21,274 nucleotides of DNA from Smittium culicis. Its lineage: Eukaryota > Kickxellomycota > Harpellomycetes > Harpellales > Legeriomycetaceae. Shown in pieces: positions 1-8,799 of this stretch. The stretch covers positions 1-21,274 of the forward strand of contig LSSN01001148.1 of the NCBI GenBank assembly GCA_001970855.1, in the 5' to 3' direction. The translations under genes and the position numbers were made by a program. The notes beneath the pieces were generated by a model. The model had not been told where the DNA came from. It was given only the letters and a program-made list of their open reading frames with translations, and ran no database searches. Each line of letters starts with the position of its first letter. Within the stretch, counting starts at the first letter, position 1.

Positions 1-771
1 GTATGTTATTCAATGAGTATCAAATTACAAAAATAGTGGATTACCTCGTCTTTTCGAAAATATGAAGAGTTTGGGTTGAAGTAGTTGAAAACGAAGTATC
101 TGAAAATATTTTTAATATCGACATAATCCTTTCCCATGCTATAGATGTCATCAAAAAAAGCGTATTATTTTAAGGAAATTTTATAAAAGTGAATAAAATG
201 AAAAAATAACTAACTTTAATTCCTTTTCTAAAAACATTTCGGTGGCAGCTTTTCTAAGCATAAAACTCGATGATATTCCAACATTAAAGTTAAAGTTGGG
301 TTTTGACACTCCCTTTTTCAATAGTTCAGCTTTAACGTAATCGCAAAAGCTAGAGACTTGGACAAAAATCCCAAGGCATGACGAGCAGTATAAGCGGGAT
401 GAGTTATCGGGAATACTTTCTAATTCTTCCGAATCTAGCTAAAACAGGTAAAAGATAAAATCTGTTACAGGAAAAGAGTTTAAAAGGGTTGATATAGAAT
501 GTTGCTTCAGCTACAATAGATGTAAAGCATTAATTTGAAGATAATAGCATTTTCATGAAAAAAAGCAAAAAATATAAAGCACCAATTAATTTAGAGAGGG
601 TAAAATTTCTTAGCAGAAGGCAATAATTGAATAGGTATTGTGATAATAAAAGATATTTACCTTTTGAGCAGCGAGATACTTTTTACCGATTTTTTCACCG
701 AGGAGAGCTAATTTGCAAACGTTGCATATTTGAAGAGCTTCGAGTTTTTTAGCTTTGTTACTAGTAGGCAT
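1..771 (-). CDS. PUS10: PUS10-like tRNA pseudouridine synthase, N-terminal part (3' end outside window)
   Basis: Pus10 makes pseudouridine 54/55 in the tRNA T-loop. Only the N-terminal THUMP-like/zinc part is here. Exons read complement(661..771), (215..438), (45..138), and the next intron opens at 44 with GTAATC; phases agree (143 codons). The start ATG is at 771. Visible are a first CxxC (ICNVC, Cys16/Cys19), a second pair followed by LG (YCSSCLGIF, Cys55/Cys58) as in human PUS10 CNVCLGIL, then a NFNFNVGISSSFMLRKAA segment and GKDYVDIKNIFRYFV, which align by eye with human VSFPPQLSVREHAA and GRDDIVQLKEAYKWI. The catalytic domain lies beyond the left edge. The spacing between Cys pairs is shorter than in human, so a small exon may be missed within 439..660 (a 43-nt candidate, phase not fitting). 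Identification is from the N-terminal pattern only. Confidence 0.8.
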
Positions 772-1122
772 TATAATGTCGTTGTTTATGTTTCTAGAAG
801 AAAATATAGTGATTTTATCTTATTAAAAAATCTTATGTGTAGATATATTATTTCTATATATAAAATGTGAACATGGAAATAATTTTATAAGAAAACAAAG
901 AAATTCTAGAATTTGATAATCTAAAAAGCGAATAATATTAGAAAGTAAAAAAAATGAAAAAAAAATTCTTAGATTAAGATGAAAATGTGTGATTAGCCAA
1001 TCACAGATCACAAAAGTTAAAAAATGTCTAATTATAGTGCAAAAATTTAAGAATTTGAAAGCTATAGAGAGTAGAAAAGAAATAGAAAGTAGAAAGAAAT
1101 AGAAATAATGTGTTCAATGAAT
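772..1122. other. Intergenic, PUS10 upstream / TRMU downstream
   Basis: AT-rich spacer of 351 nt between two minus-strand genes. Apart from the CCAAT-containing inverted repeat at 988..1005 I see nothing coding. A 62-codon open frame on the minus strand (823..1011) is low-complexity Phe/Leu/Ile from T-rich DNA and is not convincing. Confidence 0.6.
988..1005 (-). promoter_or_regulatory. Inverted repeat with CCAAT core upstream of PUS10
   Basis: TGTGATT-AGCC-AATCACA: perfect 7-bp arms around a 4-bp centre, holding CCAAT at 997..1001. It lies about 217 bp upstream of the PUS10 ATG. CCAAT is the core bound by the fungal HAP/NF-Y complex; that it acts here is inference. Confidence 0.35.
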
Positions 1123-2695
1123 TTATAAGCGGAAGCCAATATCTACATGGGATATGGGTGCATTCCCGAGGCAAATATGGTTATCGTAAAAGGCAATGTA
1201 TTGACCAGGAGTAGCGCCGTAAACGGGTGAGTGGAAGATTACTACAGCATTGGAGAAATTATTAGAGATTATGAGAGAGCAATCTCCGGGGGATTCAAGA
1301 TGGCGAATTTGGTATTTTAGATTAAGAATAATATGAGTGTCAGAAGAATATATCTTTGAATTGTTCAGGTCGTTATTGACTTTCGAGAATGGGTTATTAG
1401 TGTTTGGGCGGAGAAATGTTTGTATAGTGTCAGTTTGGGGGATATTTGATAGTGACGAGTAATTTTTATAATTAATAGGATTTATCCAGTGAACAGTATT
1501 GAGAAGTATTCTTTGAGTGTATAGCAAGTAATGGTCGTGGCCAGGAGCGGCGTAGATTATATTCTTTTCAGTATCTTTTTCAACAACAAACCATTTCTGA
1601 GAATCGAAGGTAACACCCGCAGACTGACCGATGGTCTTTGAGTATATTCCAGTATGGTGTCCGAGGACGGTTTTCATATCAAGCGCGCTAACGACCAGGC
1701 GGTTAGAATCTGTTGATGGGGGGATGAACTCGGACAAAAATTTACTGAAATTCTTGCGATTTCCAACGAAGCAAATCCCGAATGATTCGGGCTTTTTAGC
1801 AGTTTTGAGGTTGAACTTTATAGCCAGATCTCTGACTTCAGTTTTCTTTATTAAGTTTCCGATCGGAAAAAGAACACGGCTAAGCTGAAGGCCACTAATA
1901 CCGCTTAAGAAATATGTCTGATCCTTTGACCGATCCTTTCCTCTTGTTAGCAAGTGCCTTTCAGTGGTAGAAGCTGGTATTTCTAAAGGCGATGGCATTT
2001 CTGATTCTTCGTGCTCTGATAATGATATATATTTTTTTCTTGTATTTGGATCGGATACTTGAACAGTTTCAACTTGGGCATAGTGGCCAGTTGCGAACCA
2101 TGTTGTATCTAATCTTTCAGGTGGAACTAGTGAAAATAGTTTGTTCATAAGGCAACCAAACTTGATTTCAGAATTGCATATAATGTCAGGGTTAGGAGTT
2201 ATCCCAGTTGAATATCCATCGAGAACAACAGAAAAGACTTTTGTCCAATACTCTTTTGATAAGTTGAGTTTGATGCAGTTGATGTCAAGAGATTTGCACA
2301 CAGCTTTAACGTCGATCCAGTCGTCTTGGCTGTTGCAAGTCCCAGACTCATCAAGAGTGTCCCAGTTCTGCATGTATACTCCAATAACGTTGAGACCCCG
2401 TTGCTTTAGTAGCAATGCAGATACGCTGCTGTCAACACCTCCGGACATTCCAACATAAACTTTCAAAGAATAAAAATATGCCACAAAGAAAAAAAAAATT
2501 ATAAATTTGGTTTAGATTAAACAATTAAACTAATTTAATAAGGAAAAAAGTCTAGGTAAGCTCGATAAAAGGTGATTTAAAGGGCGTTGAAAATTTACCA
2601 GTGTCTCCGGGTTTAGGGGGTATTGAGCGAGAAGCATTGGATAAACATCGATATAGAAAATGTACAGGGTTGGATTTCTTAAAAGATCTAAACAT
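1123..2695 (-). CDS. TRMU: tRNA-specific 2-thiouridylase, mitochondrial (MnmA/TRMU/SLM3 family)
   Basis: Catalyses 2-thiolation of the wobble uridine (s2U34) of mitochondrial Lys/Glu/Gln tRNAs. Model: complement(1123..2459, 2599..2695), 477 aa. Exon 1 (start 2695) encodes a basic, Ser/Arg-rich, acid-poor leader (MFRSFKKSNPVHFLYRCLSN), as expected for a mitochondrial presequence. Its GTAAAT donor joins acceptor TTTGAAAG at 2460 in phase (G|TT = Val). The body shows the ATP-pyrophosphatase PP-loop SGGVDSS (38-44), MQNWD, the first catalytic Cys in NPDIICNSEIKFG (Cys127), ATGHYA, KDQTYFL, and the second catalytic Cys in ESFGICFVG (Cys262), then the C-terminal beta-barrel ending near GQYIAFYD. 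A polar insertion of about 30 residues sits between ATGHYA and LLTRG. The in-frame ATG at 2484 lies in the intron and would give a leader-less protein. Yeast SLM3 is a little shorter. Confidence 0.93.
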
Positions 2696-3450
2696 ACAGG
2701 CAATTAATTGCTACTAAAACATATTTTTTTTTAATATTGAGGGTCTTCCTTTGAAATAAGTCGTTGAAATGCAAAGTCTTTGTAACAGTAAATAAAAATA
2801 AAGCTAAACTAACAATAATTCGAGCTCGTTAAGGGAAGGAAAAGTTTCGGATCTTCGGCTATATTGAATGAGTAAGTAAAAGTTATACTAATTAATGCAG
2901 AAACTTTAGATTTCGAATTTAAAATAAGTACGAAATTCAGATATAAAAATATCACAGAAATTTAAAATTTAAAGATTTTAAGTTTAAAGATTTTTTTGTG
3001 GCCAATAGCTTACAGCATTAAATCGTTTTTACCAGGGCAGCCAATTATACGACATAAACACAAATCTGCAATCGTTAATATTTTGATCCGAGTAAACATT
3101 ATGGAATGATTGGCCAAAGCGTTCTACAGCATTATAAGCTGAAATTTTTCAAAACTTTTTTCAGTCTTTGTTAATCCATAAAGATTTAAAATCAAATCCA
3201 GTATATAATTATATGAAATATCTCTCTTTATCAATTGCGCCCTTTATCTAAATAAAAATACTTAGCCAACTAACTACTTTTTCATCATTAAATTCGGAAG
3301 TATTATTCTGCATAATAGTCCAACACTTATTTAGAAATCCAAAAGAGACGTTTTTAGATCCGATTCTACCCTTACTGTTTTTAAAGATTTCTTTTTGAAC
3401 AATATATTGTTTTTTTGTATTAAACTTATCTATAATCAAAAAATTTCATT
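2696..3450. promoter_or_regulatory. Divergent promoter region, TRMU (-) / TSC13 (+)
   Basis: 755 nt between the two start codons, AT-rich with several A/T homopolymers. It carries two CCAAT-type sites in opposite orientation (GGCCAAT 3000..3006; ATTGGCC 3109..3115), each followed by TACAGCATTA. Nothing coding is convincing; a minus-strand frame at 3248..3439 has no recognisable features and overlaps the expected TSC13 5' leader. Confidence 0.5.
3000..3134 (+). repeat. Duplicated composite motif GGCCAA...TACAGCATTA
   Basis: GGCCAA at 3000..3005 followed by TACAGCATTA at 3011..3020, and again GGCCAA at 3112..3117 followed by TACAGCATTA at 3125..3134. The 10-mer is identical in both copies; the spacer is 5 and 7 nt. 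The copies are about 112 bp apart in the TRMU/TSC13 promoter. Whether this is a regulatory module or an old small duplication cannot be told from one window. Confidence 0.5.
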
Positions 3451-4535
3451 ATGAAAGTCAGCGTTATAAAGCAAAAGCGTTCCTCAAAGAGCAAAACCTC
3501 TGATTCTTCCAAGAATGTTGCTCCCCCTACCCCCGTTGATTTTGAAGTCACTGATTCTTCAACTGTTCTCGATTTGAAGGAAAAAATCCACAAGAAACGT
3601 AAATACTGCACTCTTTCTTTTTTATGTCTATTTCTAAACATTATTCCAGTATTTATCGTTTACTTCTATTATTTATCATTACTTGATTCAAAAAGTAAAC
3701 TAATACAAAATAACCTCTTCACTGTCTGTCCTATTTCATAGTTGGAATTTTGGTTGTTCAGCAAAGATTATCTGTTGACGGAGGAAAGAAAGTACTTAAA
3801 GATAGTGATATCATCAGCAGCATAGGTCTTGATAAGAACGAGTCTATTCTACTTAAAGATTTAGGAAAACAAATTTCTTGGAAAACCGTCTTCCTTATCG
3901 AGTATGGAGGTCCTATAATCATCCACTTTCTCATTTACAATCTCCCTAGTATCTTTTATCTCAAATCTTTTGAGCATAGCAACGCCCAATATGCAATGTA
4001 CCTTATGGCTATAGCTCATTACGTCAAGCGTGAGCTCGAAACTTTATTTGTCCATCGCTTCAGCCACGCAACAATGCCTTTCACCAACTTGTTCAAGAAC
4101 TGTTTCCACTATTACGTTCTTGGAGGTGTTTTACTCGCCTACTTTAACTACATGCCCCAATTTGGTAAAGGCTCCCCCTTCGACTTGGCTACTTCCAGTT
4201 TTTCTATTACTATAGCTGTTCTCTTGTTCATTGTCTTTGAATTATCCAACTTGAGCACCCATGTTACCTTAATGAACTTGAGACCTGCTGGATCAACTGT
4301 CCGTAAGATCCCATATGGCTACGGGTTCAGTCTAGTCAGTTGCCCTAACTACTTGTTTGAAATTCTTTCTTGGGTCAGCTTTTCCATCATCAGTCCTTCC
4401 TACTTCTCATGGCTCTTCATCATTGTCTCGTCTGGCCAGATGTACTTGTGGGCTGTTAAAAAGCACAAGCAGTACAAAAAGGAGTTCACTGACTACCCCA
4501 AAAACAGAACTGCCATATTCCCATTCATCGCTTAG
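3451..4535 (+). CDS. TSC13: Very-long-chain enoyl-CoA reductase (TSC13/TECR), ER membrane
   Basis: Last step of the microsomal fatty-acid elongation cycle, reducing trans-2-enoyl-CoA with NADPH and feeding sphingolipids and VLCFA. Model: 3451..3598 joined to 3742..4535, 313 aa; donor GTAAAT, acceptor TTCATAG, junction C|TT = Leu50. Residues 1 to about 92 form the ubiquitin-like N-terminal domain typical of TECR, ending at the conserved LLKDLGKQISWKTVFLIEYGGP. The membrane catalytic domain has HYVKRELETLFVHRFSH (Lys145, matching the functionally important yeast Lys140), NLRPAGS, and SCPNY (Tyr253, matching the essential Tyr of the family), then several hydrophobic segments and a basic cytosolic end KKHKQYKKEF. 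The usual C-terminal FPF is present. Length matches human TECR (308 aa) and yeast Tsc13 (310 aa). Divergent from TRMU, convergent with TRM8. Confidence 0.96.
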
Positions 4536-4831
4536 CTTTATTTATTTTACTATAAGCTTTTTTCTTATATATTAAATCTTGGCTATTGTTTTTATTAATA
4601 TAAATTATATATTAAAGAATTCTCAATTAGACAAATATCTTTTATTTTAAAAAAAAAATTAAAAATTAAAGCTCAAGAAATACAAATAAAAGAATTTAAA
4701 AATGTTAATTATAGAATTTAGCTTGATTTGAACCATAAAAAATCAATTAATTAATATTGTCTAGATATCGTTAGCATGCACCATAACTATCTATAAAAAA
4801 AAAAATAAAGTCTCAATTTGTTCAACTATCC
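4536..4831. other. Convergent 3' spacer between TSC13 and TRM8
   Basis: 296 nt, very AT-rich with A and T runs (for example about 4651..4675 and 4795..4807), as expected for back-to-back transcript 3' ends. No gene seen. Confidence 0.5.
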
Positions 4832-5911
4832 TTAGTTGTCATAAGGATCACTGATGCGTCTGTAGCAAGCCAGGAATTTTTGACCCTTATTGCGAGTGAC
4901 TTTACGTCCTTCTTCGGTGCAATTAAAAACTGCTTCGACTACAGGGTCTTTTCCTAGTAACTCTTCGTCGGGAATTCTTTCGAATAAGGGGTGGCTGTCG
5001 AGATGTTCCTTCATCCACAAGTGCAGGTCTTCGACGTCGGTTATAGTGTAGCAGATTCCGCCGATTTTCGTGGCGAAGGCGTACTCGCTGATCAAGCTGG
5101 TCGAGATAATTCTTGCCTTATGTTTGCGCTTTTTGAAATGGGGATCTGGAAACAAAAAGAAGATTTTGCTCAATTGGCCTTTAGCAAAGAAGTTGGGCAG
5201 GTACTTCATTGCGTTCATGCGAACAACCGCGATATTCTTATACTTACCATCAACAACTACTTTTGTCTCGCCGGCCTCCTCGACCTTCCTTTTCTCCTCC
5301 TCATTCAAATCCTCCTCGTCATCAGCCTCGTTGCTTATCAGCTCATTTCGTTTGGCTGCATCTTGTTCCAGCTTCGCTTCTGCCTCGGAACTAATGCCGG
5401 CATCTAATTTGTCCTGGATCGTCCGTAAAGCCTCGATTCTCTTCTGCACATAGTTCACCAATTTGGTCCTGATCTCCATGCCCAACATCAGCGTGTCTGG
5501 ATACAACGGCGACAATGCTACAAGCAAACCGCCGTACCCGCACCCAATATCTGCAAACTCGACAACCTTATCTTCGCTGCCACTCTTGCTCTCGCCTTCG
5601 TCTGATTTTGCCTTCTTAGCTAAAGATAAACTAGATTCGGGCTCTCCCGCAAGCTTCCTCTTCAATCCATCGGCAGACGCGGCGCATCCGCCAGCTTCGG
5701 CTGCTGGCACTTCTTCGCGATCTCCACTGCTAGCTGTAGGAGCTTCAGATTCGCCGCTTGTTCCTGCTGTAAAATAGTCGGGGTATAAGCCCGACCAGTC
5801 CATGGATTCGGGGTTTAATGGGTACTCCAAAGGCATATCGTTGAAAATATTAACATGCGCTCGCTGCCTGAAAAACCGCTTTTGCGGCAACTTGGTCACT
5901 GATTCGCTCAT
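4832..5911 (-). CDS. TRM8: tRNA (guanine-46-N7)-methyltransferase catalytic subunit (TRM8/METTL1)
   Basis: SAM-dependent m7G46 methylation of tRNA, acting with a WD-repeat partner (Trm82/WDR4), not in this window. Single exon, 359 aa. The N-terminus KRFFRQRAHVNIFND..LEYP is the family's signature start. The SAM-binding loop is DIGCGYGG (121-128) with acidic MEIR (145-148); motif IV/V residues are RMNAMKYLPN (231-240), FLFPDPHFKKRKHKAR (252-267) and C-terminal TRNKGQKF (339-346). The protein is longer than yeast Trm8 (286 aa) because of two low-complexity charged insertions: residues about 48-114 (Ala/Ser/Glu-rich plus a KRK patch) just before the Rossmann fold, and about 165-216 (Glu/Asp/Lys-rich, probably helical) after the first helix. 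The coding DNA of these inserts is visibly more GC-rich than neighbouring genes. All core residues are kept, so it should be active. Confidence 0.95.
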   Translation of the reverse strand: MSESVTKLPQKRFFRQRAHVNIFNDMPLEYPLNPESMDWSGLYPDYFTAGTSGESEAPTASSGDREEVPAAEAGGCAASADGLKRKLAGEPESSLSLAKKAKSDEGESKSGSEDKVVEFADIGCGYGGLLVALSPLYPDTLMLGMEIRTKLVNYVQKRIEALRTIQDKLDAGISSEAEAKLEQDAAKRNELISNEADDEEDLNEEEKRKVEEAGETKVVVDGKYKNIAVVRMNAMKYLPNFFAKGQLSKIFFLFPDPHFKKRKHKARIISTSLISEYAFATKIGGICYTITDVEDLHLWMKEHLDSHPLFERIPDEELLGKDPVVEAVFNCTEEGRKVTRNKGQKFLACYRRISDPYDN

Positions 5912-6316
5912 CGTTTATATTCAAACTAAAAAAAAAAATTATTCGAAAAATTGATTGATTTTTAATATTACTTTTGATGAATTCCTACTCTCCTGGCTTT
6001 AAAAATAAAAAAAAGATATTAATGGATTGAATTCTTAATATACCTTTGAATTTTCACAAACAATTAAAAAACCTATATTGGAAATCAATTAAATTCCTCT
6101 ATATAATTTATATAAAAAATTTTTTTTATTATTATAGAAAAAGTAAGTCAATATTATTGGCTGAAAATCAACTATAACCAAAAATAAAATAATTAAGTGG
6201 ATTGTTTTCGGCCAATGGAAGGTCAGATCAAAACACATATAGCAATAATAGTAAAATTATTCATTTTCATTAAATCAATTGTATTTTAATTTTTTTTTAA
6301 AAAACTAAAGAAACAA
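5912..6316. promoter_or_regulatory. TRM8 upstream / IBA57 downstream spacer
   Basis: 405 nt between two minus-strand genes, AT-rich, with no coding signal. GGCCAAT occurs at 6210..6216, about 300 bp upstream of the TRM8 start, and is a candidate CCAAT box (inference). Confidence 0.45.
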
Positions 6317-8074
6317 CTATGGCCACCATGACGGGAATTTGGGAAGGACATAGATATCTTTCCCACTGTTACACTTGATTACAAGCTTATCGAAATCTTT
6401 ACCTTGACCATCCTGCTTCAAAGCTATTAATTTTTCAAGGTTATTCACTGTTTCAAGCTTGAACAGCGCAAGTGCAAAATTATATGAACTGCTGGCGAGC
6501 TTTCCATCAGCACGTTTTCTGGGTTTTCTAACTAGTCCGGCCGAAGCACCATGTTCTAAATCTGCAGGTTGATTGAGTAGGGTGTTTGTAGCAGTTGCAA
6601 AAATTTCTGTTGGTTCGGTAGAAGTTTGCAAAATAAAGGATTTGTCTAAATGAAATTCCGTCCTTTTTAGACGATCAGGAGAAAAATTAAAAAAAATAAA
6701 TATGTGTAAGAATTAAGTGTTACAAGAATATAATAGGATAGTGAATTTATAGTTATCCTTATTCTTGATATAAATTAAAAATATGATTAATAAGAGATAT
6801 TCTTTCTTACTGGTTATATATATCTGGCGAATAGCTGAGTGCAACGGGCAATATTCTCTTTCTTACAACGCCTTGGTGGTGCGTCCGTATAGTAAGTTCC
6901 TGACCCAAATAACACCCCTTGTTAAAATTCACTATTCAATTAACCATAAATTAGTACAATAATACAGAAATAAGATATAAATGAAAATTAAAGTGTATAA
7001 ATGGGAGAATTTCAATAAACCTCCGCCTGTATAATCCAGATTTAGTTCTAGCGGGAAAGAAACTCTAGGGATGAAGTCATCTATTCCCTCAGGAACACCG
7101 AGTAGTATTCTGAAAAGCCTGTAGTCATCGCTTGTTGCTTCAGTGAATTCTTTTGGGAAACAAGCTATTTATTATAAAAAAAAACCCCCCGATACAAGGT
7201 TTAAAAAATGTAATAGATTCTTAGGTATAGAAAACAATTGGTAAATCAGATAAAAGTAGATAAATTTGGAGAAGGAAAAAGGATTACGTTGTTGTGAGGA
7301 ATTTAAAATAATTCTTAGGCCCATACTAGGGCAGCGGTTATCTTTGAGCCATATGTCAGCACCCATAATTTCATTCAATTTGTAGACTAAACTACCTTTG
7401 GGCAAATTCTGGGACATTGTAGTATCAGGTTTTCCCAATATCTTAGTATAAATCGAATTTCCCCAGATGCTATATATGTTGTAGTCGTTGGTAACATCTT
7501 TGATGTCGACTTTTGACCTCAGCTTGTGCATAGTTAGTAACCTAACGACCTGGTCTTTAATTCTGTCGTCAGTTTCTATTAAATAGTCGCTGTGACTAAA
7601 CAAGCTGGGCTTATTGACAGGATAGACAAAAGCATCGGCTAAAACCCGACCGTTACTGAGCAGGAAAGCAGTTTGGATGCCGGAGCCGCCGTTGCTTATC
7701 AAACTCATCTGGTTTGTAGTTAGTCCTTGAAGTAACAATTCGGCATCTTCGCCACTGACTTGTATGAGACTTCGCTTGTCGAGTTTTGCATACCTGTTTT
7801 CAAACTTACTAGAAAGTTTTTCTTTAACCAGCACATCTTCGAAGGGGTTATGATTAAATTCTGCCGTTTCTTTGCCTAGGGATAAATCGTTTGTGGTCGA
7901 GTATGAAGAAGTTCCAGTATGAAATAAGGAATTAAAATTCATAAAGTTTATTGCTTTTGGGTAAGAATTTTTCGCTGAGCAATTAATCTGAGCAGTTTGG
8001 ACAAATTTGGTTCGTAAGCGATTGATCGATCGGTACGCCTTTATAGCAGGATTAGTAACCGCATTTAAATTCAT
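6317..8074 (-). CDS. IBA57: IBA57 mitochondrial iron-sulfur cluster assembly factor (GcvT/CAF17 family)
   Basis: Matrix protein that works with ISCA1/ISCA2 to build [4Fe-4S] clusters for aconitase, lipoate synthase and others. Model: complement(6317..6662, 6811..6931, 7021..7164, 7288..8074), 465 aa; all phases agree (C|CT Pro263, G|TG Val311, CA|G Gln351). The N-terminus is rich in Arg/Lys/Asn/Ser with few acids, fitting a mitochondrial presequence. The GcvT-like fold starts near [11 protein letters not shown] and [10 protein letters not shown], with [14 protein letters not shown]. Exon 2 gives [11 protein letters not shown] and [12 protein letters not shown]; exon 3 carries the family signature [11 protein letters not shown] (Cys317) and [11 protein letters not shown]; exon 4 gives [18 protein letters not shown] and the terminal FPSWWP typical of IBA57. 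Yeast Iba57 is 497 aa, human 356. The exon 4 acceptor (TAAAAAG) is unusual but forced by frame. Confidence 0.94.
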
Positions 8075-8799
8075 TCTCGCGTTTATTTTTCAAGTATAAT
8101 TTATAATAAAAATATTTTAAATTTAAAGTGTATTACTAAGTACATGGATTCTTATTACTAAAAAAAAAGGCCAAGATATACATAAGCCTAAATCATTTAT
8201 TAGCTTTAATTATTTAACACTTTCACTGACAGCAGACTATTTTTGATCTTTCAAATTTAGCAAATTAGATTCAACTATAGATTATATCCTGAGAATTAAC
8301 TAGCTATTCGTTTATCTTTAATTATCAGCAAATAATTAGACTGACTTTAAATTTCTAGCGAATCAGTAAATCCAATATTTTTATGAGAGCTAAATGGGAA
8401 AGTGTTTAGGCTCATTTTGCATACATCTGCACGTTTATTTGCTGGCCAATAAGGTTGGCTCGAGACTTCAATTGCTTCAAAATAAAGCCAAGCCATAGCA
8501 CACAGAATCTTAACGAATCATAATCGATGCAGGTGGAAACACTGCCTAAAATCTGAGCCGTTTAGCCAAAAATCTATAGAGTAAAAAAAAACTCATAGCT
8601 GCCTCAGCGAAATAAATTCCTTCGTAAGAAACTCTTTTAAAAATAACTTGTTTCTCACACTCTGTAGTTTCATATCAAAATAAATTAAAGAAATTATCCT
8701 TTAGACTAACTTACGACATTATTTTACACCTCTTAATATCTTCAACTTTATTAATAATTTTCATTTTTTGTCTTTGATCTTTTAAATCTAAAAAATATT
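8075..8799. promoter_or_regulatory. Divergent promoter region, IBA57 (-) / END3 (+)
   Basis: 725 nt of AT-rich DNA. GGCCAAT at 8444..8450 lies almost midway (about 370 bp from the IBA57 start and 350 bp from the END3 start), fitting a shared CCAAT box. I see no further exon of either gene and no RNA gene. Confidence 0.45.

Noticed and set aside
823..1011. 62-codon minus-strand open frame
   Set aside because: Low-complexity Phe/Leu/Ile translation of T-rich intergenic DNA with no domain or splice support.
2460..2484. ATG at 2484 as the TRMU start
   Set aside because: Its eight leader residues are intronic; an in-phase upstream exon with a presequence-like leader fits better.
3248..3439. 63-codon minus-strand open frame upstream of TSC13
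   Set aside because: No recognisable motif and overlaps the expected TSC13 promoter and leader.
6317..6631. Separate small gene (first thought of as an SRP14-like protein)
   Set aside because: It joins in phase to the IBA57 exons and carries the IBA57 C-terminal features, including the terminal WWP.
6830..6910. Possible small RNA gene in a more GC-rich patch
   Set aside because: The reverse strand is IBA57 exon 3, encoding the KGCYLGQE signature, which explains the composition.
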